A stretch of 64,000 nucleotides of DNA from Pseudomonas sp. MAG733B (lineage in GTDB: Bacteria; Pseudomonadota; Gammaproteobacteria; Pseudomonadales; Pseudomonadaceae). The stretch covers positions 3,100,001-3,164,000 of the forward strand of contig NZ_CP145732.1 in assembly GCF_036884845.1 (NCBI RefSeq), given 5' to 3'. Shown here piece by piece: positions 18,121 to 26,781 of the stretch. The position numbers were made by a program, and so were the translations under genes. Under the pieces are notes generated by a model. The model saw nothing but the letters and a program-made list of their open reading frames with translations, did not search any database and had not been told where the DNA came from. Numbering within the stretch: position 1 is the first letter of the stretch; each line of letters begins with the position of its first letter.

Positions 18121-20313
18121 ATGTTTGTGCCACGGCCGCATCTGAGCGATCTACTCAAGCGCGAGCAGCGCCGCTTGCAACTGCTTTGTGCACCGGCCGG
18201 TTACGGGAAAACCGCGTTGGTGGATGAATATCTGCAAGGGTTGGAGCAATCCGGGCAGGTGGTGTGGCTGAGGTTGGGTGGGCGGGGGCAGACGCTGGAA
18301 AGTCTGAATGCCGCGTTGGCAAATGCGCTTGGGGTGGCGGCGGATGCCGTGCTGGCGTTTCTCGATTCAGGAAATGTGGTGACTGAAGCACCGCCATCGC
18401 GAGCAGGCTCGCTCCTACAGGGGAACGCGGTCAACTGTAGGAATGAGCCTGCTCGCGATGAGGCCCTTGCAAGCGCTGAAACCCTAAAGGTTCGCCTTGT
18501 TTTCGACGACCTGCCAGCCGAGTTGCCCACTGATCTGAACCACTGGTTCGACCAACTCCTGTCCCTGCAAAACCCCCATCTGCACATACTGGTCACCTGC
18601 CGCCAACGCCCCGACTGGAACCTGCCGCGCCTGATGCTCAACGGTCAGTTGCTGGAACTGGACGCCCGGCAACTGGCCCTGCGGCCTGATGAGTTCGAAG
18701 CGCTGATCAATGGGCTGGCAGCGCAAACCGACACGGCTTTGCGCGTACGACTGTGGCACGAAACCGGTGGCTGGTGCGCTGGTGTTCGCCTGCTATTGCC
18801 GTCGGCATTGGGCAATGCGCGGCCGTCATTGCTCGGCCAATACCTCGACCGGGAACTGTTGTCGCGCTTGAGCGAAGCACAGCTGGAGGTCCTGTTCGGC
18901 CTCGCGCATTTGTCCAAGGCCAGCGCTGAGCTTTGCGAGCAACTCTGGGAGGGGCAGCGGGCCGGTCGGGTGTTCAACAGTCTGCTGGAGTGCCAGGCCT
19001 TTCTGGTCCCGGTCGATCATCAACCCGGCTGGTTCCGCCTGTTGCCTGCGGTGGCGCAAACACTGCAAGGGCAATTGAGCGGTACATCACTGAACCGCTT
19101 GCGCCTGCGCGCCTGTCAGTTGCTCAGTGTGCTGGGGCATGTCGATGATGCCGTCGAGCAAGCCCTGTGCGCCGATCAGCCGGAAGTCGCCGCCAACTAC
19201 ATGGAGCGTTTGTGGCTCAGCTGGATTCTCGGCGAACGGCACCTGAACAAGCTCATGGACTGGCGTGAACGCATCGAACCGCAATTGCTGCAAAGCAGTC
19301 CGCGTTTGATTTACCTGTGCGCCAAGGCCTTGTTGTTCAGTGGTCGACTGGATGAAGCCGAAGCGTGCCTGCAACGTCTCGGGCACTTTTTGCCGCTCCC
19401 CGATCCGCAGCGAAACCGGCGCCTGCTGGCCAACTGGCAGGGTCTCTTCGGTACCTTGCACGCCTTGCGCGGCAATACTGAAACGGCGCGCCTGCACTGT
19501 CGCGCCGCCCTTGAAGACCTGACCACGCAGGACTGGCTGTCGGTGTTGTTGTGCCAGTGCATCCTGGCGCGCATCGCCATGCAGACTGCGGATCTGTCCG
19601 AGGCGCAGACGCTGCTGCAGTCTTCGCTGGAGCTCGCCCGGCGTCAGGGCAGTCATGAATCGGAAGTGCTGGTCAACACGGACCGGGCGCGGTTGATGAT
19701 GCTTCAGGGCGATTTTAACCAGGCGCAAGCGCTGTTGCGCACCGAGCTCAAACGCTTGAACGGCAACCGGGCTCAGCCGTATCCATTGCTCGGTCGGTTA
19801 CTGTTCCAGCACGGCGAATTGCTGTTGCAACAGGGCCATATCGGCGAAGCCGAGCAGGTCGCGCAGGCCGGGTTGATACAGGTGCGCGATTGCTGCGCGC
19901 CGTTTGTACTCAATGGTTACCTGTTGTTGTCCGAGATTGCCTCGCGCAATCAGCAACCGGAGAAGGCGCACCTGATGCTGTACGAAGCCGAGCGGCGCAT
20001 GCATTGGGGCAAGATCGACAGCGCTTGTTACGAGGCGCCGATCGCTGCGCAAAAAGCCCGGATTGCGCAACGCGAACAACCGGCGCCGACCCGCTTGAGC
20101 GTCGTGCCGGATTATCAGGATGACCTGACGCCCCGCGAGGTGTCGGTGCTCAAGTTGCTGGCCGAAGGCATGTCGGTGCGGGAGGTCGGCAGCCGGCTGT
20201 TCATCTCGGAAAACACCGTCAAGACCCACGCCAAGAACATCAACGTCAAGCTCGGCGCCTGCCGCCGTACCCAGGCCATCAACAGCGCTAAGGCGATGGG
20301 CATCCTCGCTTGA
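18121..20313 (+). CDS. MalT-like LuxR-family regulator carrying a REP pair in frame
   Basis: This 730-residue regulator has Walker A APAGYGKT at residues 24-31, Walker B-like RLVFDDLP near 123-130, a helical repeat region and a C-terminal LuxR helix-turn-helix (LTPREVSVLKLLAEGMSVREV, then FISENTVKTHAKNINVKL). The ATG at 18121 has GAGG at good spacing. Residues about 92-114 are encoded by an inverted REP pair (18395-18460) that keeps the frame open, just before Walker B. The protein is shorter than the first regulator of this cluster. Site E upstream and site F downstream suggest it controls itself and the aldehyde/alcohol dehydrogenase genes. Confidence 0.9.
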   Translation: MFVPRPHLSDLLKREQRRLQLLCAPAGYGKTALVDEYLQGLEQSGQVVWLRLGGRGQTLESLNAALANALGVAADAVLAFLDSGNVVTEAPPSRAGSLLQGNAVNCRNEPARDEALASAETLKVRLVFDDLPAELPTDLNHWFDQLLSLQNPHLHILVTCRQRPDWNLPRLMLNGQLLELDARQLALRPDEFEALINGLAAQTDTALRVRLWHETGGWCAGVRLLLPSALGNARPSLLGQYLDRELLSRLSEAQLEVLFGLAHLSKASAELCEQLWEGQRAGRVFNSLLECQAFLVPVDHQPGWFRLLPAVAQTLQGQLSGTSLNRLRLRACQLLSVLGHVDDAVEQALCADQPEVAANYMERLWLSWILGERHLNKLMDWRERIEPQLLQSSPRLIYLCAKALLFSGRLDEAEACLQRLGHFLPLPDPQRNRRLLANWQGLFGTLHALRGNTETARLHCRAALEDLTTQDWLSVLLCQCILARIAMQTADLSEAQTLLQSSLELARRQGSHESEVLVNTDRARLMMLQGDFNQAQALLRTELKRLNGNRAQPYPLLGRLLFQHGELLLQQGHIGEAEQVAQAGLIQVRDCCAPFVLNGYLLLSEIASRNQQPEKAHLMLYEAERRMHWGKIDSACYEAPIAAQKARIAQREQPAPTRLSVVPDYQDDLTPREVSVLKLLAEGMSVREVGSRLFISENTVKTHAKNINVKLGACRRTQAINSAKAMGILA
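18395..18460. repeat. REP inverted pair inside a coding sequence
   Basis: Two 26-nt inverted arms (18395-18420 and 18435-18460; 24 of 26 positions complementary) with a 14-nt loop lie within the MalT-like regulator gene. The frame is maintained, adding about 23 residues (SRAGSLLQ ... NEPARDEA). Confidence 0.9.
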
Positions 20314-20326
20314 ATGTCCGCTGTCT

Positions 20327-20355
20327 GCCGCCACCCACCTGATCCGGGTGGCGGC
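20327..20355. promoter_or_regulatory. Palindromic operator, site F
   Basis: CCACCT-GATCC-GGGTGG (20335-20351) matches site E apart from one spacer base. It is nested in a larger palindrome with perfect 10-nt arms GCCGCCACCC and GGGTGGCGGC (20327-20336, 20346-20355). Its centre is about 103 nt upstream of the aldehyde dehydrogenase start. It lies 14 nt after the regulator stop codon, so it could also act as a terminator hairpin. Confidence 0.65.
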
Positions 20356-20445
20356 GCCGCGCCAGTGATGATCAACCATGCAGCCAGACCCCACGCATGG
20401 CTGCCTGAGTGCGGCCGCGTCCTGACAAAAACAAGAGAGGTAGTG

Positions 20446-21798
20446 ATGAGCGCCATCGAGAGTTCGCCGGGTACCGACATCCGCACGATCCTGGAAAAAC
20501 AGCGGGCGGCCTTCCTGGCTCGCGAACCCTACAGCCTCGAAGAACGTTGCGAGTTGCTCGATCGGGCGATCGGCTTGTTGGTCAAGCATGAGCAGGAAAT
20601 CATCGATGCCCTGACCGCCGATTTTGGCCATCGCAGCCCCGGTTTCTCCAAGGGCAGCGAGGTGCTGTCGCCGTTGGCGACACTCAAGCAGACCAAGGCC
20701 GAGCTGGCCGAATGGATGCGCCCGGAAAAACGCCAGGCTCGCACCGGTGACGCCTGGGTGCAATATCAGCCGTTGGGCGTGGTGGGCATCGTCACTGCCT
20801 GGAACGTGCCGGGCTACATGGTGTTCAGCGGTTTGGCCGGTGCTTTGGCGGCCGGCAACCGGGTGATGATCAAGCCGTCGGAATTCACCCCGCAGACCTC
20901 GGCACTGATCGCGCGGCTGATCCGCTCGGTCTACGCCGAAGAGCAAGTGGCGGTGGTGCTTGGCGGGGCAGAGGTCGGCCAGACCTTCTGCGGCCTGCCG
21001 TTCGATCATCTGCTGTTCACCGGCGCCACCAGCATCGGCAAACACGTGCTGCGCGCGGCGGCGGAAAACCTGGTGCCGGTGACCCTGGAACTGGGCGGCA
21101 AGTCGCCGACGATTATTTCCCGCACCGCTGATTTCAAGGACGCGGTGGCCAAGGTGGTCATCGGCAAACTGCTCAACGCCGGCCAGTTGTGCGTGGCCCC
21201 CGACTATGTGTTCGTTCCGCGAGAGTCGGTGGATGCGTTCATCGGCGTGGCCAAAGCGGTGGTCGCAAAGTTCTTCCCGACGCTCAAGGACAACCCCGAA
21301 TACACCTCGATCATCAATGCTCGCCACCACGAACGTTTGCAGGGTTACCTGAACGAGGCGCGCGAGGCCGGTGTGGAACTGATCGAGCTGAACGCCGCCG
21401 CTGAAGATTTCAGCGAGGGCGCGCGCAACAAAATCGTGCCGACCCTGCTGCGCAATCCCGGTGATGACTTGCAGGTGATGCAGGACGAGATCTTCGGCCC
21501 GCTGCTGCCGATCATTCCTTACGACGACATCAGCGAAGTGATCGCCCGGATCAACGCCCGGCCACGGCCGCTGGCGCTGTATTACTTCGGCAACGACGCC
21601 GCAGAAGAGGCACTGGTCCTCACGCGTACCTGCTCGGGCGGCGTGACCCTCAATGGCGTGTTGAGCCATGCCAGCACCGAAGGCCTGCCGTTCGGCGGCG
21701 TCGGCCAGAGCGGCATGGGCGCCTACCACGGCATCGACGGTTTCCGCACGTTCAGCCACGCCAAAGCGGTGTTGCGCACAGCGGCCAACCCGGCCTGA
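20446..21798 (+). CDS. Aldehyde dehydrogenase, coniferyl-aldehyde-type
   Basis: This 450-residue NAD(P)-dependent aldehyde dehydrogenase oxidises an aldehyde to a carboxylic acid. Visible catalytic elements are Asn120 in TAWN, Glu215 in LELGGKSP and the nucleophile Cys249 in NAGQLCVAPDY. The length and the VLSHASTEGLPFGGVGQSGMG end resemble the coniferyl-aldehyde or fatty-aldehyde subgroup. The ATG at 20446 has AGAGAGG upstream; an earlier in-frame ATG would read through operator F. It is followed by the alcohol dehydrogenase, so the pair converts an alcohol to an acid for the CoA ligases. True substrate unknown. Confidence 0.9.
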   Translation: MSAIESSPGTDIRTILEKQRAAFLAREPYSLEERCELLDRAIGLLVKHEQEIIDALTADFGHRSPGFSKGSEVLSPLATLKQTKAELAEWMRPEKRQARTGDAWVQYQPLGVVGIVTAWNVPGYMVFSGLAGALAAGNRVMIKPSEFTPQTSALIARLIRSVYAEEQVAVVLGGAEVGQTFCGLPFDHLLFTGATSIGKHVLRAAAENLVPVTLELGGKSPTIISRTADFKDAVAKVVIGKLLNAGQLCVAPDYVFVPRESVDAFIGVAKAVVAKFFPTLKDNPEYTSIINARHHERLQGYLNEAREAGVELIELNAAAEDFSEGARNKIVPTLLRNPGDDLQVMQDEIFGPLLPIIPYDDISEVIARINARPRPLALYYFGNDAAEEALVLTRTCSGGVTLNGVLSHASTEGLPFGGVGQSGMGAYHGIDGFRTFSHAKAVLRTAANPA

Positions 21799-21826
21799 AC
21801 CCCACACTATTCTTGAGAGAACTGCC

Positions 21827-22909
21827 ATGAAAGCTGCCGTATTCCATCAGGTTGGAGCCCCACTGGTCATTGAAGAAGTGGGCATCAGCAAACCGGGCCC
21901 GCGTGAAGTGTTGATCCGTACCAAAGCGGTGGGTGTCTGCCATTCCGATCTGCACGTGATCGATGGTTCGTTTCCGTATCCGGGGCCGCTGGTGCTGGGC
22001 CACGAGGCGGCCGGTGTGGTCGAACAGGTCGGTTCCGAAGTGCGCTCGGTCAAGCCCGGCGATCATGTAGTCACGTGCCTGACCGTGTTCTGTGGCCATT
22101 GCGACCACTGCGTGACCGGTCATCTGGCGCGCTGCGTGTCGCCGGAAACCAAGCGCGGCAAGGATGAAGAGTCGCGCCTGACTTACGTGCAAAAGCCGAT
22201 CCCGCAATTCGTCAACCTGTCCGGGTTTGCCGAGCAGATGTTGGTGCATGAAAACGCCTGCGTGGCGATCCGCCGTGACATGCCGCTGGACCGCGCCGCT
22301 TTGCTCGGTTGCGCCGTCACCACTGGCACTGGCGCGGTGTTCAATACCGCCAAGGTACGTCCGGGCGAGACCGTGGCCGTGATCGGCTGCGGCGGTATCG
22401 GCCTGGCCGCGATCAACGGCGCGGCGCTGGCCGGGGCAGGGCGGATCATCGCCATCGACATGCTCGACTCTAAATTGGAACTGGCCAAACAGTTCGGTGC
22501 CACCGATGTGATCAACGGCCGCGATGGCGATGCGGCCAAACAGGTTTTGGAGTTGACGCGCGGCGGCGTGCATCACTCCTTCGAGTGCATCGGCCTCAAG
22601 CAGACCGCCGAGCAGGCGTTCGCCATGCTGGCTCGCGGCGGCACCGCCACGGTGATCGGCATGCTCAAGCCGGGCCTGAAAATCGAACTGGACCCGCTGC
22701 AATTGCTGCACGAACGACGCATCCAGGGTTCGCTGATGGGCTCCAACCGCTTCCCGGTCGACATGCCGCGCCTGGTGGATTTCTACATGGCCGGCAAGCT
22801 CAAGCTCGACGAGATGATTTCCCAACGCATCCGCCTCGACCAGATCAACGAAGCGTTCGATGAATTGCGTCGCGGTGAGCTGGCGCGTTCGGTGATCGTT
22901 TTCGAATAA
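21827..22909 (+). CDS. Zinc-dependent alcohol dehydrogenase
   Basis: This 360-residue medium-chain dehydrogenase has catalytic zinc ligands Cys38 (GVCHSDLH), His59 and Glu60 (LGHEAAG), the structural zinc cysteines 89, 92, 95 and 103, and the NAD-binding VIGCGGIGLAAING. It oxidises a primary or secondary alcohol to an aldehyde or ketone with NAD. It starts 28 nt after the aldehyde dehydrogenase stop codon, so the two form one unit. The segment KRGKDEESRLTY after the structural zinc lobe is charged. Confidence 0.93.
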   Translation: MKAAVFHQVGAPLVIEEVGISKPGPREVLIRTKAVGVCHSDLHVIDGSFPYPGPLVLGHEAAGVVEQVGSEVRSVKPGDHVVTCLTVFCGHCDHCVTGHLARCVSPETKRGKDEESRLTYVQKPIPQFVNLSGFAEQMLVHENACVAIRRDMPLDRAALLGCAVTTGTGAVFNTAKVRPGETVAVIGCGGIGLAAINGAALAGAGRIIAIDMLDSKLELAKQFGATDVINGRDGDAAKQVLELTRGGVHHSFECIGLKQTAEQAFAMLARGGTATVIGMLKPGLKIELDPLQLLHERRIQGSLMGSNRFPVDMPRLVDFYMAGKLKLDEMISQRIRLDQINEAFDELRRGELARSVIVFE

Positions 22910-22921
22910 ACACCGCAATTA

Positions 22922-23017
22922 CCCTGTGGGAGCGGGCTTGCTCGCGAAGGCGTCATGTCGGGCAACATCTATGGTGACTGACCCACCGTCTTCGCGAGCA
23001 AGCCCGCTCCCACAGGG
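22922..23017. repeat. REP inverted pair
   Basis: Inverted arms of 31 nt (22922-22952 and 22987-23017, one mismatch) lie between the alcohol dehydrogenase and the following acyl-CoA dehydrogenase. Confidence 0.92.
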
Positions 23018-23053
23018 GGTTGTGGTTTGTTCCAATGCTTTTGGAGTGATTGG

Positions 23054-24247
23054 ATGGACATTGAATTCTCAGTGCACGAACAAGCCTTTCGCGAGGATGT
23101 CCGGGCCTTTCTGCGTGACAATCTGCCAAGCGAATTGTCCGAGCGCATCTCGCTGGGCAAACGCCTGAGCAAAGAGCATCAGGTGCAATGGATGCAGATC
23201 CTCGACCGCCAAGGCTGGCTGGCGCCGGGCTGGCCGCAGGAGTTCGGCGGCACTGGCTGGAGTGCCGTGCAGAAACATATTTTCGATGAAGAATGCTTTG
23301 CGGCGGGTGCGCCGAAAGTGGTGTCGTTCGGTTTGAAAATGGTCGCACCGGTGATCATCAAGTTCGGCACAGCAGAGCAGAAAGCGCACTTTCTGCCGCG
23401 AATTCTTTCGTGCGAAGACTGGTGGTGCCAGGGTTACTCCGAACCCGGTGCGGGCTCCGATTTGTCGTCGTTGAAAACCCGCGCGGTGCGTGAGGGCGAT
23501 CACTACGTGGTCAACGGCCAGAAAACCTGGACCACCCTGGCGCACTTTGCCGACTGGATGTTCTGCCTGGTGCGCACCGACCCCGAGGCCCGTCAGCAGC
23601 GCGGCATTTCCTTTTTGCTGATCGACATGAAAACCCCGGGCATCACCGTGCGCCCAATCATCACCCTCGACGGCGAACACGAAGTCAACGAAGTGTTCTT
23701 CGACAACGTGAGGGTGCCGGTGGCCAATCTGGTCGGGCAGGAAAACGAAGGCTGGACCTGCGCCAAATACCTGCTGACCCACGAACGCACCAGCATCGGC
23801 GGCATTGCCCAGAACAAGGCGTTGCTCAGCCGTCTCAAGCGCATTGCCAGTCAGGAAGTGCGTGACGGCAAACCCTTGATCGAAGACCCGCTGTTTCGCA
23901 CGCAGATCGCTGAAGTCGAGATGCAGTTGATGGCCGCCGAGATGAGCAACCTGCGCACCCTGGCCGCCACTCAAAACGGTGACGTACCCGGTGCCGAAAG
24001 TTCGTTCCTGAAGATCAAGGGCACCGAGATCCGGCAGGCCATCACCTACCTGATCAGCAAAGCGGTGGGGCCGTATGCCTTGCCGTTCCTTGAGGATGAA
24101 CTCGGTTATGGCGGCGAGCCGTTGCTCTATACCGACTACAGCAGCGCGGCCACCTACCAGTATCTGGATGCGCGCAAAGCCTCGATTTACGGCGGGGCCA
24201 ACGAAATCCAGAAGAACATCATCGCGAAAATGATCCTCGAACTGTAA
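23054..24247 (+). CDS. Acyl-CoA dehydrogenase (third; probable large partner)
   Basis: This 397-residue flavoprotein has the QGYSEPGAGSDLSS loop, KTWTTLAHFADWMF and the C-terminal ASIYGGANEIQKNIIAKMIL. The YGG motif lacks the usual YEG glutamate. WWCQGYSEPGAGSDL is typical of the FadE group acting on bulky substrates such as steroid side chains. It is followed after 12 nt by a second, shorter dehydrogenase, the arrangement seen for alpha2beta2 heteromeric enzymes. The ATG at 23054 has GGAG about 7 nt upstream. Confidence 0.92.
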   Translation: MDIEFSVHEQAFREDVRAFLRDNLPSELSERISLGKRLSKEHQVQWMQILDRQGWLAPGWPQEFGGTGWSAVQKHIFDEECFAAGAPKVVSFGLKMVAPVIIKFGTAEQKAHFLPRILSCEDWWCQGYSEPGAGSDLSSLKTRAVREGDHYVVNGQKTWTTLAHFADWMFCLVRTDPEARQQRGISFLLIDMKTPGITVRPIITLDGEHEVNEVFFDNVRVPVANLVGQENEGWTCAKYLLTHERTSIGGIAQNKALLSRLKRIASQEVRDGKPLIEDPLFRTQIAEVEMQLMAAEMSNLRTLAATQNGDVPGAESSFLKIKGTEIRQAITYLISKAVGPYALPFLEDELGYGGEPLLYTDYSSAATYQYLDARKASIYGGANEIQKNIIAKMILEL

Positions 24248-24259
24248 GGCGCCACGATC

Positions 24260-25402
24260 ATGGATTTCAAACTGACAGAAGAGCAATTGATGCTGCAGGA
24301 CACCGCCGCGCGCCTGGTGCGTGACGTCTACGGTTTCGAGCATCGCGAGCAATACCGCCAGAGCCCACACGGTTTCAGCACCCCGTTCATGCAGCAACTG
24401 GGTGAGCTAGGCCTGTGCGCCGTGCCCTTTGCCGAAGTCTATGGCGGATACGGCGGCAGCGGCGTGGAGAACATGCTGATCATGACCGAACTGGGCCGGG
24501 GCCTGTGCCTTGAACCTTATCTGCACTCGGTGATTTTCGCCGGTGGCCTGATCGCCCAATTGGGCAGCAGCGCCCAGAAAGACCGGTTGTTGCCGCAAGT
24601 CGGCAGCGCAAGCCTGCAACTGGCCGTCGCCCTTGATGAGCCGCAGAGTCACTACCAGTTGCACGACGTTCAGACCGTCGCCGAGCCGGTCGCTGGCGGC
24701 TGGAAACTCAATGGTCGCAAGTCGGTGATCATCGGCGGGCAAAGCGCCGGGCTGGTCCTGGTGTCGGCGCGCACCAGCCACGGGGTTCGGGACGAGAAGG
24801 GCATCAGTCTGTTCCTGGTCGATCCGCAGACCAGCGGTGTACGTCGGCACATTTTCGAGACCATGGACGGGCGCAAGGCCTGCGAGCTTTACCTTGAAGA
24901 CGTGTTCGTCAAAAGCGATGCGGTGCTCGGGGAACTGGGCAATGCCTTGCCGGCGCTGCGTTATCAGCAGGGCCGCTGTATCGCCGCACAATGCGCCGAA
25001 GCCGTTGGCAGCATGGAAGCGGCGTGCGCGTTGACCCTCGATTACCTGAAGACGCGCCAACAGTTCGGCCAGCCGATCGGCAAGTTCCAGGTGTTGCAGC
25101 ACCGCATGGTCGATATGCGCATCGAGCTGGATCAGGCGACCTCCATGACCCTGCTCGCCGCGTGTGTCGCCGATCAGGCCGACAGTGAAGAACGCAGCCG
25201 TATTCTGGCAGCGGCCAAGTTCATCGTCAGTCGCGCCAGTCGTTTTGTCGCAGACCAGGGCATCCAGTTGCACGGCGGCATCGGCCTGACCTGGGAGTAC
25301 ATGCTGTCGCACCATGCCAAGCATTTGCTGATGGTCGCGCGTCAGTTTGGCGACGACGATCATCATTTGCAGGCCTATGCGAAGTTGATGCAGGTGGCGT
25401 GA
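24260..25402 (+). CDS. Acyl-CoA dehydrogenase (fourth; probable small partner)
   Basis: This 380-residue protein has the dehydrogenase N-terminal helical domain (DFKLTEEQLMLQDTAARLV) and a C-terminal QLHGGIGLTWEYMLSHHAKHLLM in place of the usual Y-E-G-T end. The FAD loop region (ALDEPQSHYQLHDV) is divergent and lacks the T-E-P-x-A-G-S-D motif of its neighbour. That fits a subunit that has lost part of a flavin site and works with the upstream gene product. TAAGG precedes the start. It is the last gene of the catabolic cluster. Confidence 0.88.
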   Translation: MDFKLTEEQLMLQDTAARLVRDVYGFEHREQYRQSPHGFSTPFMQQLGELGLCAVPFAEVYGGYGGSGVENMLIMTELGRGLCLEPYLHSVIFAGGLIAQLGSSAQKDRLLPQVGSASLQLAVALDEPQSHYQLHDVQTVAEPVAGGWKLNGRKSVIIGGQSAGLVLVSARTSHGVRDEKGISLFLVDPQTSGVRRHIFETMDGRKACELYLEDVFVKSDAVLGELGNALPALRYQQGRCIAAQCAEAVGSMEAACALTLDYLKTRQQFGQPIGKFQVLQHRMVDMRIELDQATSMTLLAACVADQADSEERSRILAAAKFIVSRASRFVADQGIQLHGGIGLTWEYMLSHHAKHLLMVARQFGDDDHHLQAYAKLMQVA

Positions 25403-25499
25403 GGCAAAGCTTTTTTATCGAGGACCAATGGTCGGGTCGGTCCTGATTGAGCTGCTACTTTTACAAGCACCCACCGCTTGCTTGTAGAGGAGACGCAGC

Positions 25500-25892
25500 A
25501 TGGACCGATTTACCGGCGGTTGCCTGTGCGGCAACGTTCGCATCGTGGCCTCGGGACTTCCCTATCGAGTCGGGCTCTGCCACTGCCTCGACTGCCGCAA
25601 ACATCACGGCGCGCTTTTTTACGCCTCGGCGATATTCCCTCAGGACGCCGTGATGATCGAGGGTGAAACCCGCGACTACGGCGGGCGCTTTTTCTGCCCC
25701 CGCTGCGGCTCGTCGGTGTTTGCCCGCAGTGACGACGAAATCGAAGTGAACCTGGGCTCGCTGGATGCCCCGGATCAACTCAAACCCACCTACGAAAGCT
25801 GGACCGTACGTCGCGAATCGTGGCTACCGGCGTTTCCGCTCGCCAGACACTACGAGCATGATCGTGAGGGAACCGGGCGCGTTGAGGAGTAG
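25500..25892 (+). CDS. GFA/CENP-V domain zinc protein
   Basis: This 130-residue protein has the GFA family cysteines: GGCLCGNVR (Cys8, Cys10), LCHCLDCRK (27, 29, 32) and FFCPRCGSSVF. These bind zinc, and in the founding family member bind glutathione and promote formaldehyde adducts. The function of most members is unknown, so only the fold is assigned. GAGGAGA precedes the ATG. The gene converges with the serine hydrolase to its right, leaving a 13-nt gap. Confidence 0.9.
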   Translation: MDRFTGGCLCGNVRIVASGLPYRVGLCHCLDCRKHHGALFYASAIFPQDAVMIEGETRDYGGRFFCPRCGSSVFARSDDEIEVNLGSLDAPDQLKPTYESWTVRRESWLPAFPLARHYEHDREGTGRVEE

Positions 25893-25905
25893 GGCGCGCA
25901 GCCGC

Positions 25906-26781
25906 TCAAACAGCTTGTCGTAGCGCTTGCATCAACTGCCGCACGCACTGCGCTTCGACAACGCCTTGCTCTACGCCTTGCTCAAACACCGCGCAACACG
26001 CCGAGGTTTCGCCATCGCAGCAACGATAAACCGCGATAACGCTACCGGGCCCGCCGCCGGTGTGCCCGCAAGTAGTCAAACCGCCCTCGATTTCGCCCTG
26101 CATCACACCCAGTCCATAACCCGGGACAACCCAAGGGCGACCGGCAATCGGACCGCCCAAGATCCGCACCGTCTGCATTTGCTCAAGCAATGGCAGGGGC
26201 AGAAGATGCCCGGCGAGCAATCGATCGAGGAACAGCGCCGCCTGCGAAACGGGGCCGATCAGCAAACCGTGATAGACCCACGCGGGGTCATAGTTCGGGC
26301 AAGTGTCGGCCAAGTCCACATGGCTAGCGGCGAAGCGAACATTCGACAGGCCCAAGGGTGTCAACGCACGTTGACTGACGGCCTCTTCAATCGTTAGCTC
26401 CGTGACCTGTTCAATCAACCGGGCGATGAGCATGTAGCCAACGTTCGAGTAGCCCCAAGCCGTTCCGGGACTGTATCGAAGCCGGGTGCCTTCCAGACGT
26501 TGCATCATTTCCTCCGCCGACCAGGCGGATTCATGGTTGGCGACGGCGGCGTGATAGGGCGCCAGTTCGCCATAATCGGCGAGCCCCGCCTCATGCCGCA
26601 GCAGTTGGCGCAAGGTAAAAGGTTGATCGGGGAGCGGGTCGTCCAGCCCGACCCGACCATCGCGCACCAGCGTCAGGGCGGTCGCGGCCAGGACTGTTTT
26701 GGTGAAGCTCCACCAAGGGACCATGATCGGCGGTTCATCGGGCGTCAGCGACTGGCCGTTCGAGATGAGTGAAATCAGCAT
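25906..26781 (-). CDS. Serine hydrolase, beta-lactamase class C fold
   Basis: This 291-residue protein has the SxxK motif SFTK near residues 25-28, the YxN motif in WGYSNVGYM, and HTGGGPGS in place of KTG. These are the active-site elements of class C-type esterases, peptidases and beta-lactamases. There is no signal peptide and the SxxK motif lies very close to the N-terminus, so it is probably a cytoplasmic esterase or peptidase rather than a secreted lactamase. Confidence 0.85.
   Translation of the reverse strand: MLISLISNGQSLTPDEPPIMVPWWSFTKTVLAATALTLVRDGRVGLDDPLPDQPFTLRQLLRHEAGLADYGELAPYHAAVANHESAWSAEEMMQRLEGTRLRYSPGTAWGYSNVGYMLIARLIEQVTELTIEEAVSQRALTPLGLSNVRFAASHVDLADTCPNYDPAWVYHGLLIGPVSQAALFLDRLLAGHLLPLPLLEQMQTVRILGGPIAGRPWVVPGYGLGVMQGEIEGGLTTCGHTGGGPGSVIAVYRCCDGETSACCAVFEQGVEQGVVEAQCVRQLMQALRQAV

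Noticed and set aside
20327..20355. Reading the palindrome after the second regulator purely as a terminator.
   Set aside because: No T-run follows, and the nested core matches the operators at other promoters, so an operator is the better reading, although both are possible.
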